The notes under the pieces are model-generated. The model saw nothing but the letters and a program-made list of their open reading frames with translations. It was not told where the DNA came from and did no database searches. A DNA stretch of 64,000 nucleotides from Bacteroidota bacterium (lineage in GTDB: Bacteria; Bacteroidota; Bacteroidia; AKYH767-A; 2013-40CM-41-45): NCBI GenBank assembly GCA_016721305.1, contig JADKIH010000001.1, positions 310,001 through 374,000 on the forward strand, in the 5' to 3' direction. The translations under genes and the position numbers were made by a program. Positions 25,767-35,824 of the stretch are shown here, piece by piece; position 1 is the first letter of the stretch; the number at the start of each line of letters is the position of its first letter.

Positions 25767-27680
25767 ATGTCATATCCATATCAGATTCATACACCCGAAG
25801 AGTATCATGCGGCGTATCGGAAAAGTGTAAACGACCCGGAAGCATTCTGGGCAGATATTGCTGCAAACTTCTATTGGCGTAAAAGATGGGATCGTGTTCT
25901 CGACTGGAATTTCACTGAGCCTTCTATTAAATGGTTTAGTGGTGCTAAATTAAACATCACAGAAAATTGCCTCGACCGTCATTTAGGTTCATTAGGAAAC
26001 AAACCTGCCATCATCTGGGAGCCGAATGATCCGGAAGAACATCATCGTGTGATTACTTACCGCGATCTGCATGCTAAAGTTGTACAGTTTGCGAACGTAC
26101 TTAAAAACAACGGTGTCAAAAAAGGTGATCGTGTCTGCATCTATATGGGAATGGTGCCTGAACTGGCAATTGCCGTTCTCGCTTGTGCTCGCATCGGAGC
26201 TGTTCACTCAGTAATCTTCGGCGGTTTCAGTGCTCAAAGTATCGCCGATCGTTTACAAGATGCGATGGCAACTTTCATCATCACTTGCGATGGTGCTTTC
26301 CGCGGCAATAAAGAAATTCCTCTGAAGAGTGTTATCGACGATGCATTAGTTCAATGTCGTTTTGTAAAACGAGTTATCGTTCTCACTCGTACGCGCACTC
26401 CCGTCTCTATGATCAAAGGCCGCGACGTTTGGTGGGAAGATGAAATCAAGAAAGTAGAAACGCATGGTAATCCTGATTGTCCGGCCGAAGAAATGGATGC
26501 GGAAGATGAGCTCTTCATCCTCTATACTTCGGGCTCGACAGGAAAACCGAAAGGGGTTGTACATACTTGCGCAGGCTATATGGTGTACACGACGTACTCT
26601 TTCGTTAACGTATTTCAATATCACCCGGGAGACATTCATTTCTGCACTGCAGATATCGGCTGGATTACCGGACATAGTTATATAGTATACGGACCTCTCG
26701 GCGCCGGAGCTACTACACTCATGTTCGAAGGTGTTCCAACATGGCCCGATGCCGGACGTTTCTGGGATATCGTAGATAAATACAGAGTAAACATTCTTTA
26801 TACTGCTCCGACAGCGATCCGTTCGTTAATGAGTTTTGGTCTCGGCCCGATTCAGGACAAAGATCTTTCATCATTAAAAGTTCTGGGAACAGTCGGCGAA
26901 CCGATCAACGAAGAAGCATGGAACTGGTATCACGAATACATCGGTAAAAATAAATGTCCAATCGTTGATACGTGGTGGCAAACCGAAACAGGCGGCATTC
27001 TCATCTCAAACATGGCCGGCGTAACTCCGGGAAAAGCATCATTTGCAACGCTCCCTTTACCGGGCGTTCAACCTATGCTTGTCGATGAAAATGGAGAAGA
27101 ACTCAAAGGCAATGGTGTTTCAGGAAATCTTTGCATTCGTTATCCGTGGCCGGGCATTATTCGTACAACCTATGGCGATCACGAACGGTGCCGCCTGAAC
27201 TACTTCGCTACCTATCCGAATCTCTACTTCACCGGCGATGGCTGCCTCCGCGACGAAAACGGAAATTATCGTATCACCGGTCGTGTTGACGACGTACTCA
27301 ACGTAAGCGGTCACCGTATCGGAACAGCTGAAGTTGAAAACGCAATCAATATGCACGCAGGGGTTGTGGAAAGTGCCGTTGTGGGATATCCGCACGACTT
27401 GAAAGGTCAAGGCATTTATGCATATGTAATTTACAGCGGAACTCACGGCGATGAAAATCTGACACGACAAGACATTACGCTTACCGTTAGTCGTATCATC
27501 GGACCAATTGCCAAACCTGATAAGATTCAATTTGTAACAGGCCTCCCAAAAACCCGCAGCGGAAAAATCATGCGCCGCATCCTAAGAAAAATAGCCGAAG
27601 GCGAAACCGAAAATCTCGGCGATACTACCACGCTGCTGGATCCGCATGTGGTGGTGGAGATTAGGGATGGGAAAATCTGA
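25767..27680 (+). CDS. acs: Acetate--CoA ligase
   Basis: 637 residues from ATG 25767 (MSYPYQIHTPEEY); a GTG at 25749 would add six residues. Activates acetate to acetyl-CoA through an adenylate. Motifs: YTSGSTGKPKGVVHT, GEPINEEAWNWYHEYIG, DTWWQTETGGI, GRVDDVLNVSGHRIGTAEVE and the C-terminal PKTRSGKIMRRILRKIA with the regulatory lysine. Length and wording are those of canonical Acs. Divergent from the zinc-ribbon/HTH gene. Confidence 0.95.
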   Translation: MSYPYQIHTPEEYHAAYRKSVNDPEAFWADIAANFYWRKRWDRVLDWNFTEPSIKWFSGAKLNITENCLDRHLGSLGNKPAIIWEPNDPEEHHRVITYRDLHAKVVQFANVLKNNGVKKGDRVCIYMGMVPELAIAVLACARIGAVHSVIFGGFSAQSIADRLQDAMATFIITCDGAFRGNKEIPLKSVIDDALVQCRFVKRVIVLTRTRTPVSMIKGRDVWWEDEIKKVETHGNPDCPAEEMDAEDELFILYTSGSTGKPKGVVHTCAGYMVYTTYSFVNVFQYHPGDIHFCTADIGWITGHSYIVYGPLGAGATTLMFEGVPTWPDAGRFWDIVDKYRVNILYTAPTAIRSLMSFGLGPIQDKDLSSLKVLGTVGEPINEEAWNWYHEYIGKNKCPIVDTWWQTETGGILISNMAGVTPGKASFATLPLPGVQPMLVDENGEELKGNGVSGNLCIRYPWPGIIRTTYGDHERCRLNYFATYPNLYFTGDGCLRDENGNYRITGRVDDVLNVSGHRIGTAEVENAINMHAGVVESAVVGYPHDLKGQGIYAYVIYSGTHGDENLTRQDITLTVSRIIGPIAKPDKIQFVTGLPKTRSGKIMRRILRKIAEGETENLGDTTTLLDPHVVVEIRDGKI

Positions 27681-27894
27681 TTAGCTGATTTGACGATTAG
27701 CTGATTAGCTGATGATGGCTTCAAGGAAACCAATAGATAAATTTAAAGGGCAAAGCTGACACATGTCGCTTTGCCCTTATTCATTAATATTAGCTAATTC
27801 AAAAACTACATAGCAGCCAAAAGTGAAGAGCCATGCTCTCTAATTACTTCCGCAGCCCCATCAGCTAATCAGCTAATTGTCAAATCAGCTAATC
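27679..27894. repeat. Inverted-repeat element of the AGCTAAT family
   Basis: GATTAGCTGATTTGAC (27679-27694) and GTCAAATCAGCTAATC (27879-27894) are perfect 16-bp inverted arms, with further imperfect AGCTGATTAGCTGATG pairing inside. The 216-bp element fills the space between acs and the CoA-disulfide reductase gene and supplies the last bases and stop codon of the latter. The arrangement is MITE-like, but no ORF or target duplication was identified. Confidence 0.6.
27746..27778. terminator. Bidirectional terminator between acs and the reductase gene
   Basis: AAGGGCAAAGC (27746-27756) pairs perfectly over 11 bp with GCTTTGCCCTT (27768-27778). Confidence 0.75.
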
Positions 27895-29514
27895 GGCTAA
27901 CTGACAAACCTTCCAAAGATAATACCCCCCCGAAAGATTGTAAACCTCCTTATACCCGCTCTGACGAAGTGTTCTTTGTGCGAGATAACCTCTCAGGCCG
28001 GCTTCGCAGTAGATGTAGACGGTTTTGTCCTTGGGAATTTCACTCATTCTTTGTCTTAATTCATCTACGGGAATATTTGTAGCGCCTTCTATTTTGCCGT
28101 TGGCGAATTCTTTTTCAGAACGAACATCCAGGAGAAAATCACCAGTAAAATACTTTCAGGCGATCGAGCATAATATTTTCGGCAACGAAGCCGGCCATGT
28201 TCACAGGGTCTTTTGCCGATGAATATGGTGGCGCATAGGCTTGTTCAAAATCTACTAAGTCGTAAATCGTTCCTTTTTCTGAACAACCATCGACAGTACA
28301 TCCAATCTCTTATCGGCTCCTTCAAAACCTGCAACTTGTGCTCCCAACAATCGTCCGTCTTCCGGCGAAAAGGCAATTTGAATTACGATCTGCTTTGAGT
28401 CAGGATAATATGTCGCATGCGATGCACTTTTTGTTGTCGATACAATATGCGGTATGCCGGCAGCTTTCAAATGCTTTGACGCCATTCCGGTTGCACCTAA
28501 TGTCATGTCGAATATTTTCACGATAGCAGTATTCACGGCTCCATCGTACTTCACTTTATTTCCGAAGACTAAATTGTTTGCGCAAATCCGTCCCTGCTTA
28601 TTCGCCGGTCCGGCCAGATAAGTACTCATCGATACTCCACTTATCGGGTTCGTAAATTCAATGGCATCACCAACCGCATAGATGTCGGCATTCGATGTTT
28701 GCAGATATTCATTTACCTTAATTCCCTTCGCAGGACCTAAGTCAATTCCTGCCATTACTGCAAGCTTCGTATCAGGGCGAACACCTATCGACAAAATCAC
28801 CATATCGGCAAGTAGTGAAGTGCCATTATTTAAATTGACATTGATCTGCTTTTCTACTTTCTCAAATCCTGCAACAGCCGTGCTCAAGCGCAAATCAACT
28901 CCTTTGCTTCGAATGTGCTCCTGCGCAATAGCTGCTATCGGAAAATCGACCGGTGCTAAAATCTGATTGCCCATTTCGATCACCGTTACTTCAAGTCCGA
29001 GATCTCTTAAATTTTCTGCCATCTCCAGACCGATGAAGCCTGCTCCGACAACTACAACTTTCTTAATCTCTTTTAACTGAACGTGCTTCTTGATGTAATC
29101 TGTATCCTTTACATTTCGCAGAGTAAAGATTCCTTCCGTATTAATTCCCGGAAGCGGTGGACGAATCGGTTCAGCACCGGGTGATAATACAAGCTTATCG
29201 TACGACTCTTCATATTTCTTTCCTGTATTCTGATCGAATGCTGTTACTGTTTTTTTATCCGGATTAATCTCTGTCACTTCCGTCATCACTCTCACATCGA
29301 TGTTAAACCGATCGTGAAATGACGTCGCTGTTTGAACAAACAACTTATTTCGATCCTTAATAACATCGCCGATGTAATAAGGAAGACCACAATTGGCATA
29401 AGAAATATATTCGCCTTTTTCAAAAATGACGATCTCGGCATGCTCGTCCATTCTTCTTAATCGTGCTGCCGTACTTGCTCCGCCGGCAACGGCTCCTATT
29501 ATTACGTATTTCAT
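27889..29514 (-). CDS. CoA-disulfide reductase with C-terminal rhodanese domain (two frame breaks)
   Basis: The N-terminal 415 residues form a pyridine nucleotide-disulfide oxidoreductase: IIGAVAGGASTAARLRR (FAD site), the single active Cys in YANCGLPYYIGD, the NAD motif VVVGAGFIGLEMAENL and YAVGDAIEF. The frame breaks at an A5 run near 28272 and again near 28152. Restoring both gives a continuous C-terminal rhodanese domain (FLLDVRSEKEFANGKIEGA) with the active cysteine in YIYCEAGLRGY, ending at a stop at 27889. The total is about 541 residues, the size of known CDR-rhodanese fusions. Function: reduction of CoA disulfide or persulfide. Confidence 0.85.
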
Positions 29515-29747
29515 ATCGTTTGTTTACTTAAAAGACCCGGAGATCATTTCCATCTTCGAAATCCTATGCAATAGTATAGCGATTTATTATAAATCTCCGT
29601 AACATTTATCACATAGACTAAAGAGCTTTATTCCATTTTTCTAATTAAAAAGTGACGAATATCATGGATAAATGGCCTAAATTGCATTTGCATTCAAACT
29701 CTTAACTTGCGCAACAAGTCCTTTGAAGCCGGACTATTCACGAAGCA

Positions 29748-31076
29748 ATGCAAAAACTGAAATTAACCGATTTCCATATTAAAGCGCTACTCATTATCTG
29801 GGTGATAATAGGAAACCTGTTGGTTGAAATAAGCGGTATCGTCCCTTTCGAATTCGACAGCGGAGTTTACTGGCTTCCGGATTACGCTTTGAAGGAAAAT
29901 CTCGCCCACAATCTCTGGCACCTGCATACCAATCCGCCAATGCTCAATGTATGGGCCGGACTTTTGACACAATTGCACCTGCCGTTATTATTGAGCAATC
30001 AAATTGCCTTTACTCTCTTACAAATTATTGCTGCCATAGGCTTCTTCAATTTTCTAAAAGAAAGGTCGATCAAAAACTCAGCGCTCTGGTCAGTCATCTT
30101 GCTGGCAAATCCATTACACTTCGTTTGGTTCAATTCATTTTACTATCCTGCATTATTGTTCTTTCTAAGCGTGATCGTCATGCGGATTCTGTACTCCGAT
30201 CGCTCCGATACTTCTAAATATTTCTGGCTCGCGTTCATCTTTTCCATGATGGCGATGACTCGGGCTTCCTATCATCCGATTTGGATCATTGCATTGCTCT
30301 TACCCTTCCTCAAAAAAATATCTTTCAAACACTTCGCTATCGGTTTTGCCTTCCTCCTTATTCCGCTTGGATGGTATACCAAAAATTATGTGCAATACGG
30401 ATTCTGGGGCAGCTCTTCTATCTCAGGCCAAAATCTTAGTGCGCATTATCCGGATCACCTGCGAAAGGAAATAAAAAACTGTAATAGCCTTGGCCGATAC
30501 AAGCTTGTTCGGAATTACGATGGATTGTTTGACGAAAACGATCCGCTCATTCAGCGTTACAAAGACGACAGATTGCTTAACGATACACTCACGCTACACA
30601 ACGTTCACACCGTTGTCATTTCTAAAAAATATCTCAAAGAAACGAAAGAAAATTTCGAGTTAAAATATTCTTTGGCGACTATCGCGTACGGAACATTCAC
30701 ATTCTTCTCCAGCCCGACAATCGACGAAAACCGAAATAAAGCCTTAACCACATTTAACTGGAATCACACCTGGCTGATCGATTATTTCGATTTACCCAAT
30801 ATTCGCATACACGCAAAGAATGGAAAGTACTCCGAGATCCGACTGGCCATCTACACATTCATTTATCCGCTTGTCCTCCTCTTCCTTCTCCTGAATTACC
30901 GCAAACTTGACTTCAAGGAGAAATTTCTATTTCATTGGTTGATGATCGTCACTCTCATTTACTGCACCGTTGATCCGAATGAGGCGTCGCGGATGCGATA
31001 TGAAACGGAACCGGTTTTTTACTTTTTGAGTCTGTTAGTTTTAGGGAAAATAACCACTAAGACACTAAGACACTAA
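29748..31076 (+). CDS. Polytopic membrane protein, GT-C (GT39-like) glycosyltransferase candidate
   Basis: 442 residues, about ten hydrophobic helices. The first loop holds acidic residues (PFEFDSGVYWLPDYAL) followed by HLHTNPPMLNVW, an arrangement seen in GT39/ArnT-type lipid-linked sugar transferases, where an acidic residue in loop 1 and a PP motif are typical. A large soluble segment lies between residues 225 and 350. Acceptor and donor are unknown. The last codons run into the 31.05-kb inverted repeat. Single gene. Confidence 0.6.
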   Translation: MQKLKLTDFHIKALLIIWVIIGNLLVEISGIVPFEFDSGVYWLPDYALKENLAHNLWHLHTNPPMLNVWAGLLTQLHLPLLLSNQIAFTLLQIIAAIGFFNFLKERSIKNSALWSVILLANPLHFVWFNSFYYPALLFFLSVIVMRILYSDRSDTSKYFWLAFIFSMMAMTRASYHPIWIIALLLPFLKKISFKHFAIGFAFLLIPLGWYTKNYVQYGFWGSSSISGQNLSAHYPDHLRKEIKNCNSLGRYKLVRNYDGLFDENDPLIQRYKDDRLLNDTLTLHNVHTVVISKKYLKETKENFELKYSLATIAYGTFTFFSSPTIDENRNKALTTFNWNHTWLIDYFDLPNIRIHAKNGKYSEIRLAIYTFIYPLVLLFLLLNYRKLDFKEKFLFHWLMIVTLIYCTVDPNEASRMRYETEPVFYFLSLLVLGKITTKTLRH

Positions 31077-31203
31077 GGCCTTCCTTACTTAGTGATATAG
31101 TAGTAAATAATGACTCCCCTACTAAACTATTTCATACTAAGAAGTTCTGTAATAAAAAAAGGCACTAAGAAAATTTTCCTTAGTGCCTTTGTGTCTTAGT
31201 GGT
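31053..31203. terminator. Large inverted repeat and terminator between convergent genes
   Basis: The left arm ACCACTAAGACAC... (31055-31080) matches the reverse complement of the right arm (31178-31203) at about 24 of 26 positions. Inside is a compact hairpin, AAAGGCACTAAG (31158-31169) with CTTAGTGCCTTT (31179-31190). The same CCTTAGTG...TAAAAAA wording returns in the hairpin at 58.1 kb. Confidence 0.7.
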
Positions 31204-31210
31204 AAAAAAA

Positions 31211-32535
31211 CTAGTAGCGGTAAGAATCCGACTTAAACGGTCCTTGTTTCTGCACACCAATATAATTCGCCTGGAAATCTGTCAACTCATCGATTTCAAC
31301 ACCGATTTTTGAAAGGTGGAGACGAGCAACTTTTTCATCGAGGTGCTTAGGAAGTGTATACACTTTGTTTTCGTATTTCTCAGAGTGCAACCACAACTCT
31401 AACTGAGCGAGAGTTTGGTTAGTGAATGAGTTCGACATCACGAATGACGGGTGACCCATTGCGCAACCTAAGTTTACGAGACGACCTTCGGCAAGAACTA
31501 AAATGTCTTTTCCGTCGAGTGTATATTTATCAACCTGAGGTTTGATTTCTTCTTTTGTCTTACCGTAAGTTTTGTTCAACCAGTCCATATCGATTTCGTT
31601 ATCGAAGTGACCGATGTTACAAACCACTGCATTGTGCTTCATCGCTTTGAAGTGTTCGCCGGTAATGATATTGCAGTTACCTGTAGCAGTAACAACGATA
31701 TCAGCTTCCTTAATAGCTGTAGCCATTTTCTTAACTTCATAACCTTCCATCGCAGCCTGCAGAGCGCAGATCGGATCGATTTCAGTCACGATTACGCGAA
31801 CTTTAGAATCACGGAGAGATTCAGCAGAACCTTTACCTACGTCGCCGAAACCTGCTACAACAGCAACCTTACCTGCGAGCATTAAGTCAGTAGCACGACG
31901 GATCGCATCTACCAATGACTCACGGCAACCGTATTTGTTATCGAATTTAGATTTCGTTACTGAATCGTTTACGTTGATCGCAGGAATTGGAAGAGTTCCA
32001 TTTTGCATGCGCTCATATAAACGGTGAACACCTGTAGTCGTTTCTTCAGAAAGACCTTTGATGTTTTTAATCAACTCTGGGTATTTGTCGAATACCATAT
32101 TCGTCAAATCACCACCATCGTCGAGGATCATATTTAAAGGCTTACGATCTTCACCGAAGAATAATGTCTGCTCAATACACCAGTCGAACTCTTCTGCGTT
32201 CATACCTTCCAGGCATAAACAGAGATGCCGGCAGCAGCGATTGCCGCAGCAGCGTGATCTTGTGTTGAGAAAATGTTACAAGAAGACCAGGTTACTTCTG
32301 CACCCAGCTCCACCAATGTTTCAATCAAAACTGCAGTCTGGATCGTCATATGAAGACATCCTGCAATTCTAGCTCCTTTTAAAGGTTTTTGTGCACCGTA
32401 CTCTTGACGGAGCGACATCAAACCCGGCATTTCTGCCTCCGCAAGGCGGATTTCTTTACGACCCCATTCGGCCAGAGAAATGTCCTTTACCTTGTACTTC
32501 ACAAATTTGTCTACTGATGTTGCTGAATTAGCCAT
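31211..32535 (-). CDS. ahcY: Adenosylhomocysteinase (frameshifted)
   Basis: The N-terminal part starts at 32535 (MANSATSVDKFVKYKVKDI) and reads to AGISVYAWKV at 32200; the remainder continues one base off with MNAEEFDWCIEQTLFFGED. Adding one G to the GG at about 32205 gives the family sequence AWKGMNAEEFDW and about 441 residues in total. The enzyme splits S-adenosylhomocysteine to homocysteine and adenosine. Present: CNIFSTQDHAAAAI, LDDGGDLT, the NAD motif VVAGFGDVGKGSAESLR, and the C-terminal Lys-Tyr end (DSYRY). Probably intact in the organism. Confidence 0.93.
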
Positions 32536-32648
32536 TACTTAGTTTTTATGTTATTTCTGTTAAATATGAAAATACGAATCAACTGAAACCTGATTTCTCA
32601 TCAAAGCCCAAAAGTTTGGGACTCACTGAATTTCAGGCTGCAAAGATA
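32536..32648 (-). promoter_or_regulatory. ahcY promoter and structured 5' leader
   Basis: TATCTTTG at 32648-32641 fits the -7 consensus. The expected leader of about 100 nt begins with TTTCAG (32636-32631 side) that can pair with CTGAAA (32588-32583 side). Between them lies the CCCAAA/TTTGGG hairpin (32607-32620). This looks like a folded leader, but it does not match a SAM or SAH riboswitch I know. Confidence 0.4.
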
Positions 32649-32748
32649 ATTAATAGCCCTGTAAGTTCAAACCCGGTTTATGAACAATGCCATGCAATTT
32701 TGGCATTCGCAGGAAATTAAGTGATCTTGCACTACTCAACACTCTAAA

Positions 32749-33380
32749 ATGCCAATTGTTCACCGAAAATCGAACGATTTTGAGACCTTCGCCGTTTGGG
32801 AAAGCTCTGAAGACTTGTACTTCCTGGCTACTTTGGCCCGGCTGACAGAGTCTGAAATGGCATTTTTCGATACATTTAAAAGTGTGACCAGAAAACGCGA
32901 ATTCCTAACTGTTCGAGCGCTGCTCAGGGAGCTACTCCCGGAGAATGTCGATTCAATCAGCTACGACGAAAACGGCAAGCCTCATCTAAACAGTCAGGGA
33001 AGTATCTCCATCTCTCATACAGGACACTTCGTTGCGTTGATGGTAAGTCAGAAAACTCGTTGCGGAATCGATATCGAAACAGTAAGCGAACGGATACTAA
33101 AGCTTGGTAAAAAGTTTGTGAATGAAACCGAGAAAGAAACACTTCCTGAACGCTCTTTAATGGAACATCTTCAGGTTATCTGGGGTGCAAAAGAAGTGAT
33201 GTTCAAAATTCACAGCCTGGGTGATCTTGATTTCAAAAAGCACTTGCATACCGAAGCGTTCCAATATTATCCGTCGGGAATTTCAAATCGCATCTGACCA
33301 AAACCGGTTTTGAAAAATCATTCGAAATCGAGTATGAACGATTTGGACATTTTATGATCACCTGGTCGTATTGCGATTAA
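32749..33380 (+). CDS. 4'-phosphopantetheinyl transferase family protein (frameshifted)
   Basis: Starts at 32749. FVALMVSQKTRCGIDIETVSERI carries the Gly-x-Asp-x-Glu metal site, and LMEHLQVIWGAKEVMFKI holds the WxxKEA-like second motif, together the Sfp/AcpS-type signature. The frame ends early at 33297; adding one G to GGG near 33273 continues as NFKSHLTKTGFEKSFEIEYERF to a stop at 33378-33380, giving about 210 residues. It transfers phosphopantetheine from CoA to a carrier protein; the carrier is not in this window. Confidence 0.8.
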
Positions 33381-33412
33381 TTTAGAAGAAAGCCGTATAT
33401 TCGTTAGACCTC

Positions 33413-34159
33413 ATGAGCAGCTATCAACAAATTCTTGAAAAACGAAACAGCAGACGAAAAATGCTTGCCGTTTTAGTGGATCCTGACAAGACCTCTCCCG
33501 CTGATTGTATCGAACTGGGCACAAGAGCCACGGAGGCCGGTGTCGACTTTTTCTTTGTCGGCTCGAGCATTCTTACTTCCGGCTCTGTTGAATCTGTTGT
33601 TGAGGTTTTAAAACGGAGCACTTCTATTCCCGTCCTCCTTTTCCCCGGCAACAATATGCAAGTCACTCCTGCTGCCGATGGTCTTTTATTCCTCTCTCTC
33701 ATCAGCGGGCGCAATCCCGACTTACTGATCGGCTCTCACGTATTGGCTGCACCATACCTCAAAAAATCGGGGCTGGAAGTTATTTCAACGGGCTATATGC
33801 TGATAGATAGCGGAACGCCGACATCGGTGAGCTATATGAGCTATACCTTCCCGATTCCGCACGACAAAAACGACATAGCTGTTTGCACTGCAATGGCCGG
33901 CGAAATGCTGGGGATGAAATTAATTTATATGGATGCAGGAAGTGGTGCACGACATAGCATCAGCTCTTCGATGATCGAAGACGTTCGAAAAAGTATCGAT
34001 ATACCGATTGTCATCGGAGGAGGTATCCGCAGTGCTGAGAAAGCAGAGGAAATCTGCCGCGCAGGAGCCGACATCGTCGTTATCGGCAACGCACTTGAAA
34101 AAAATCCGGAATTACTTTTTGATATCTCTGCCGCAGTTCACGCTATTCACGCTAACTGA
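33413..34159 (+). CDS. Geranylgeranylglyceryl phosphate synthase family protein (PcrB-like)
   Basis: 248 residues, a TIM barrel. Conserved segments are LVDPDKTSP, FFFVGSSILTSG, LLFPGNNMQVTPAADGLLF, ISTGYMLIDSG and the phosphate-binding VIGGGIRSAEKAEEICRAGAD followed by VVIGNALEKN. Bacteroidota members condense a prenyl diphosphate with glycerol-1-phosphate; the physiological product is not well defined. It starts 32 bp after the phosphopantetheinyl transferase on the same strand and overlaps the convergent AraC gene by 13 bp. Confidence 0.88.
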   Translation: MSSYQQILEKRNSRRKMLAVLVDPDKTSPADCIELGTRATEAGVDFFFVGSSILTSGSVESVVEVLKRSTSIPVLLFPGNNMQVTPAADGLLFLSLISGRNPDLLIGSHVLAAPYLKKSGLEVISTGYMLIDSGTPTSVSYMSYTFPIPHDKNDIAVCTAMAGEMLGMKLIYMDAGSGARHSISSSMIEDVRKSIDIPIVIGGGIRSAEKAEEICRAGADIVVIGNALEKNPELLFDISAAVHAIHAN

Positions 34160-35070
34160 GTCTGAGCTTTTCCGTGACGAATTGAATTCGCATTCGCACC
34201 GTATTTCATTTTGAAACGACGGCTGAAGTATGCAGGATCTTTGAATCCGACACGCGCTGCAATTTCCTGAATATTATCCGGAATAGTTTTAAGCAATAAC
34301 AATGCTCTTTCCAAACGCTGACTCTCGATGTAATCCTGAAGATTTTTTCCGGTCAACGACTTGAAAAACTGACCAACGTAGTCTTCAGAAATGTAAGCTA
34401 CATTAGCAATTGTTTTATTGGAAAGATCTTTGTCGAGATTTTCACGAATGTATTTTACGATATCTACCAATCGGCGATCAGCAAGGAAATTCAGTTTATC
34501 CATGAATGGTTTGAACGAATCATTATCGTTGATAAAACGGCAAACATTAATCAGAATTTCTTCCATGTAATTGTTTACGATTTTATCGTGACCTAAACGA
34601 TTCATTTCGTTTTCAGCAACAAGGTGGCGGATATTAAACGCCAACTCTTCGCTCTCTGATATCGGGAACGGAGGAATGTCGAGTACTTCGAAGAAAGGAA
34701 TTGCTTCGTACAACGTAACATCGAATGCAACGATGGAAATAAGCGCTCCTGCATTGGATTGTTCTTCCATTGCGCTTACCGTACGTAAATAGCCGGCAGG
34801 CAATTTTGCATCAACGATATTCGTGTTCGTCATTTCGTGAAAATTACCGGAACCTAATTTCAGTTGGAATGGTTGTCCGGCAGGGAAAAAGAAATACGAA
34901 TGCTCAGGAACATCCATGTCGTTCTTTCCCGCTGTAACCTTGCCTCGATGATTCTTGATCAGAATGTTGTGGCGCTCCAGCTGGCCATTAAATGAAATTG
35001 GCATCAGAACCTCTTTCATCATAGTAGATGTGGTCTGTGCGTGCAGTGATTCGATGAAATTCGTTAACAT
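34147..35070 (-). CDS. AraC family transcriptional regulator
   Basis: 307 residues. An N-terminal cupin-like sensing domain (HSYFFFPAGQPFQLKLGSG) is followed by a C-terminal pair of HTH motifs, DLSNKTIANVAYISEDYVGQFF and NIQEIAARVGFKDPAYFSRRFK, with the AraC signature at the end. No effector can be deduced. Its neighbours on both sides are on the + strand, so the target is unknown. Confidence 0.9.
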   Translation of the reverse strand: MLTNFIESLHAQTTSTMMKEVLMPISFNGQLERHNILIKNHRGKVTAGKNDMDVPEHSYFFFPAGQPFQLKLGSGNFHEMTNTNIVDAKLPAGYLRTVSAMEEQSNAGALISIVAFDVTLYEAIPFFEVLDIPPFPISESEELAFNIRHLVAENEMNRLGHDKIVNNYMEEILINVCRFINDNDSFKPFMDKLNFLADRRLVDIVKYIRENLDKDLSNKTIANVAYISEDYVGQFFKSLTGKNLQDYIESQRLERALLLLKTIPDNIQEIAARVGFKDPAYFSRRFKMKYGANANSIRHGKAQTQLA

Positions 35071-35206
35071 AACGTTGCTTTAAACGGTTAGCTCTTTCCC
35101 TATTATTTGCATTTTACTAAAACACGATAATGTTACATTCGCCTAAGAATTTGCTCTAAGGACCATATTACTTTGGCCTCATTTAGCAGTACTATTCTCA
35201 GAGTCT

Positions 35207-35824
35207 ATGACACTTCTAAGTTTTATGGGTGAAATTTCCGTATTCGGCCAACCAACTACAATGACGGAAGTCATGGGTATTGCAAGCGGAATCGTAGGCG
35301 TTTGGCTAACTACGCGCCGAAATATCCTATGCTTTCCCGTTGGAATACTGAACGTTATAATTTATGCTTACCTGTTTTTTTCGCCCGGAATTCGTCTTTA
35401 TGCCGACGGATTACTTCAATGCATTTACGCAGGAATGCTGATTTACGGGTGGATAAACTGGAAGAAAGAGGAGAAAACGGATAATAAAGTCTACCGAATG
35501 CCGGCTTCCGACTTACTGAAATTGTCTTTCATCACATTCGTATCCGCTCTGATACTCGGACTCTTTTTCAAAAAATACACCGATGCATCACTCCCCTGGC
35601 TCGATTCGGCATTGACGATTATAAGTCTTGCCGCACAATGGATGATTGCTAAAAAATATATTGAGAATTGGATTTTGTGGATGTTTGTCAATACTATTTA
35701 TGTTCCAATGTATCTTTACAAGCAATTACCGCTGACTTCCGCTTTGTATGCAGTCTTTTTGTTGCTTGCGATCAAAGGATTTATCGACTGGAAAAAAGCG
35801 CTCCCTACTTCGGAAACTAAATGA
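35207..35824 (+). CDS. pnuC: Nicotinamide riboside transporter PnuC
   Basis: 205 residues with seven predicted helices. The PnuC pattern is clear: NILCFPVGILNVIIYAYLFF, YADGLLQCIYAGMLIYGWINW and ENWILWMFVNTIYVPMYLYK. It overlaps by 4 bp the ribosylnicotinamide kinase gene, which supports NR uptake by trapping through phosphorylation. Thiamine-specific PnuT relatives look similar; no TPP riboswitch was found upstream, which argues for PnuC. Confidence 0.87.
   Translation: MTLLSFMGEISVFGQPTTMTEVMGIASGIVGVWLTTRRNILCFPVGILNVIIYAYLFFSPGIRLYADGLLQCIYAGMLIYGWINWKKEEKTDNKVYRMPASDLLKLSFITFVSALILGLFFKKYTDASLPWLDSALTIISLAAQWMIAKKYIENWILWMFVNTIYVPMYLYKQLPLTSALYAVFLLLAIKGFIDWKKALPTSETK

Noticed and set aside
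35071..35206. Possible riboswitch before pnuC
   Set aside because: No TPP or NAD-II-like core was recognised in this gap.
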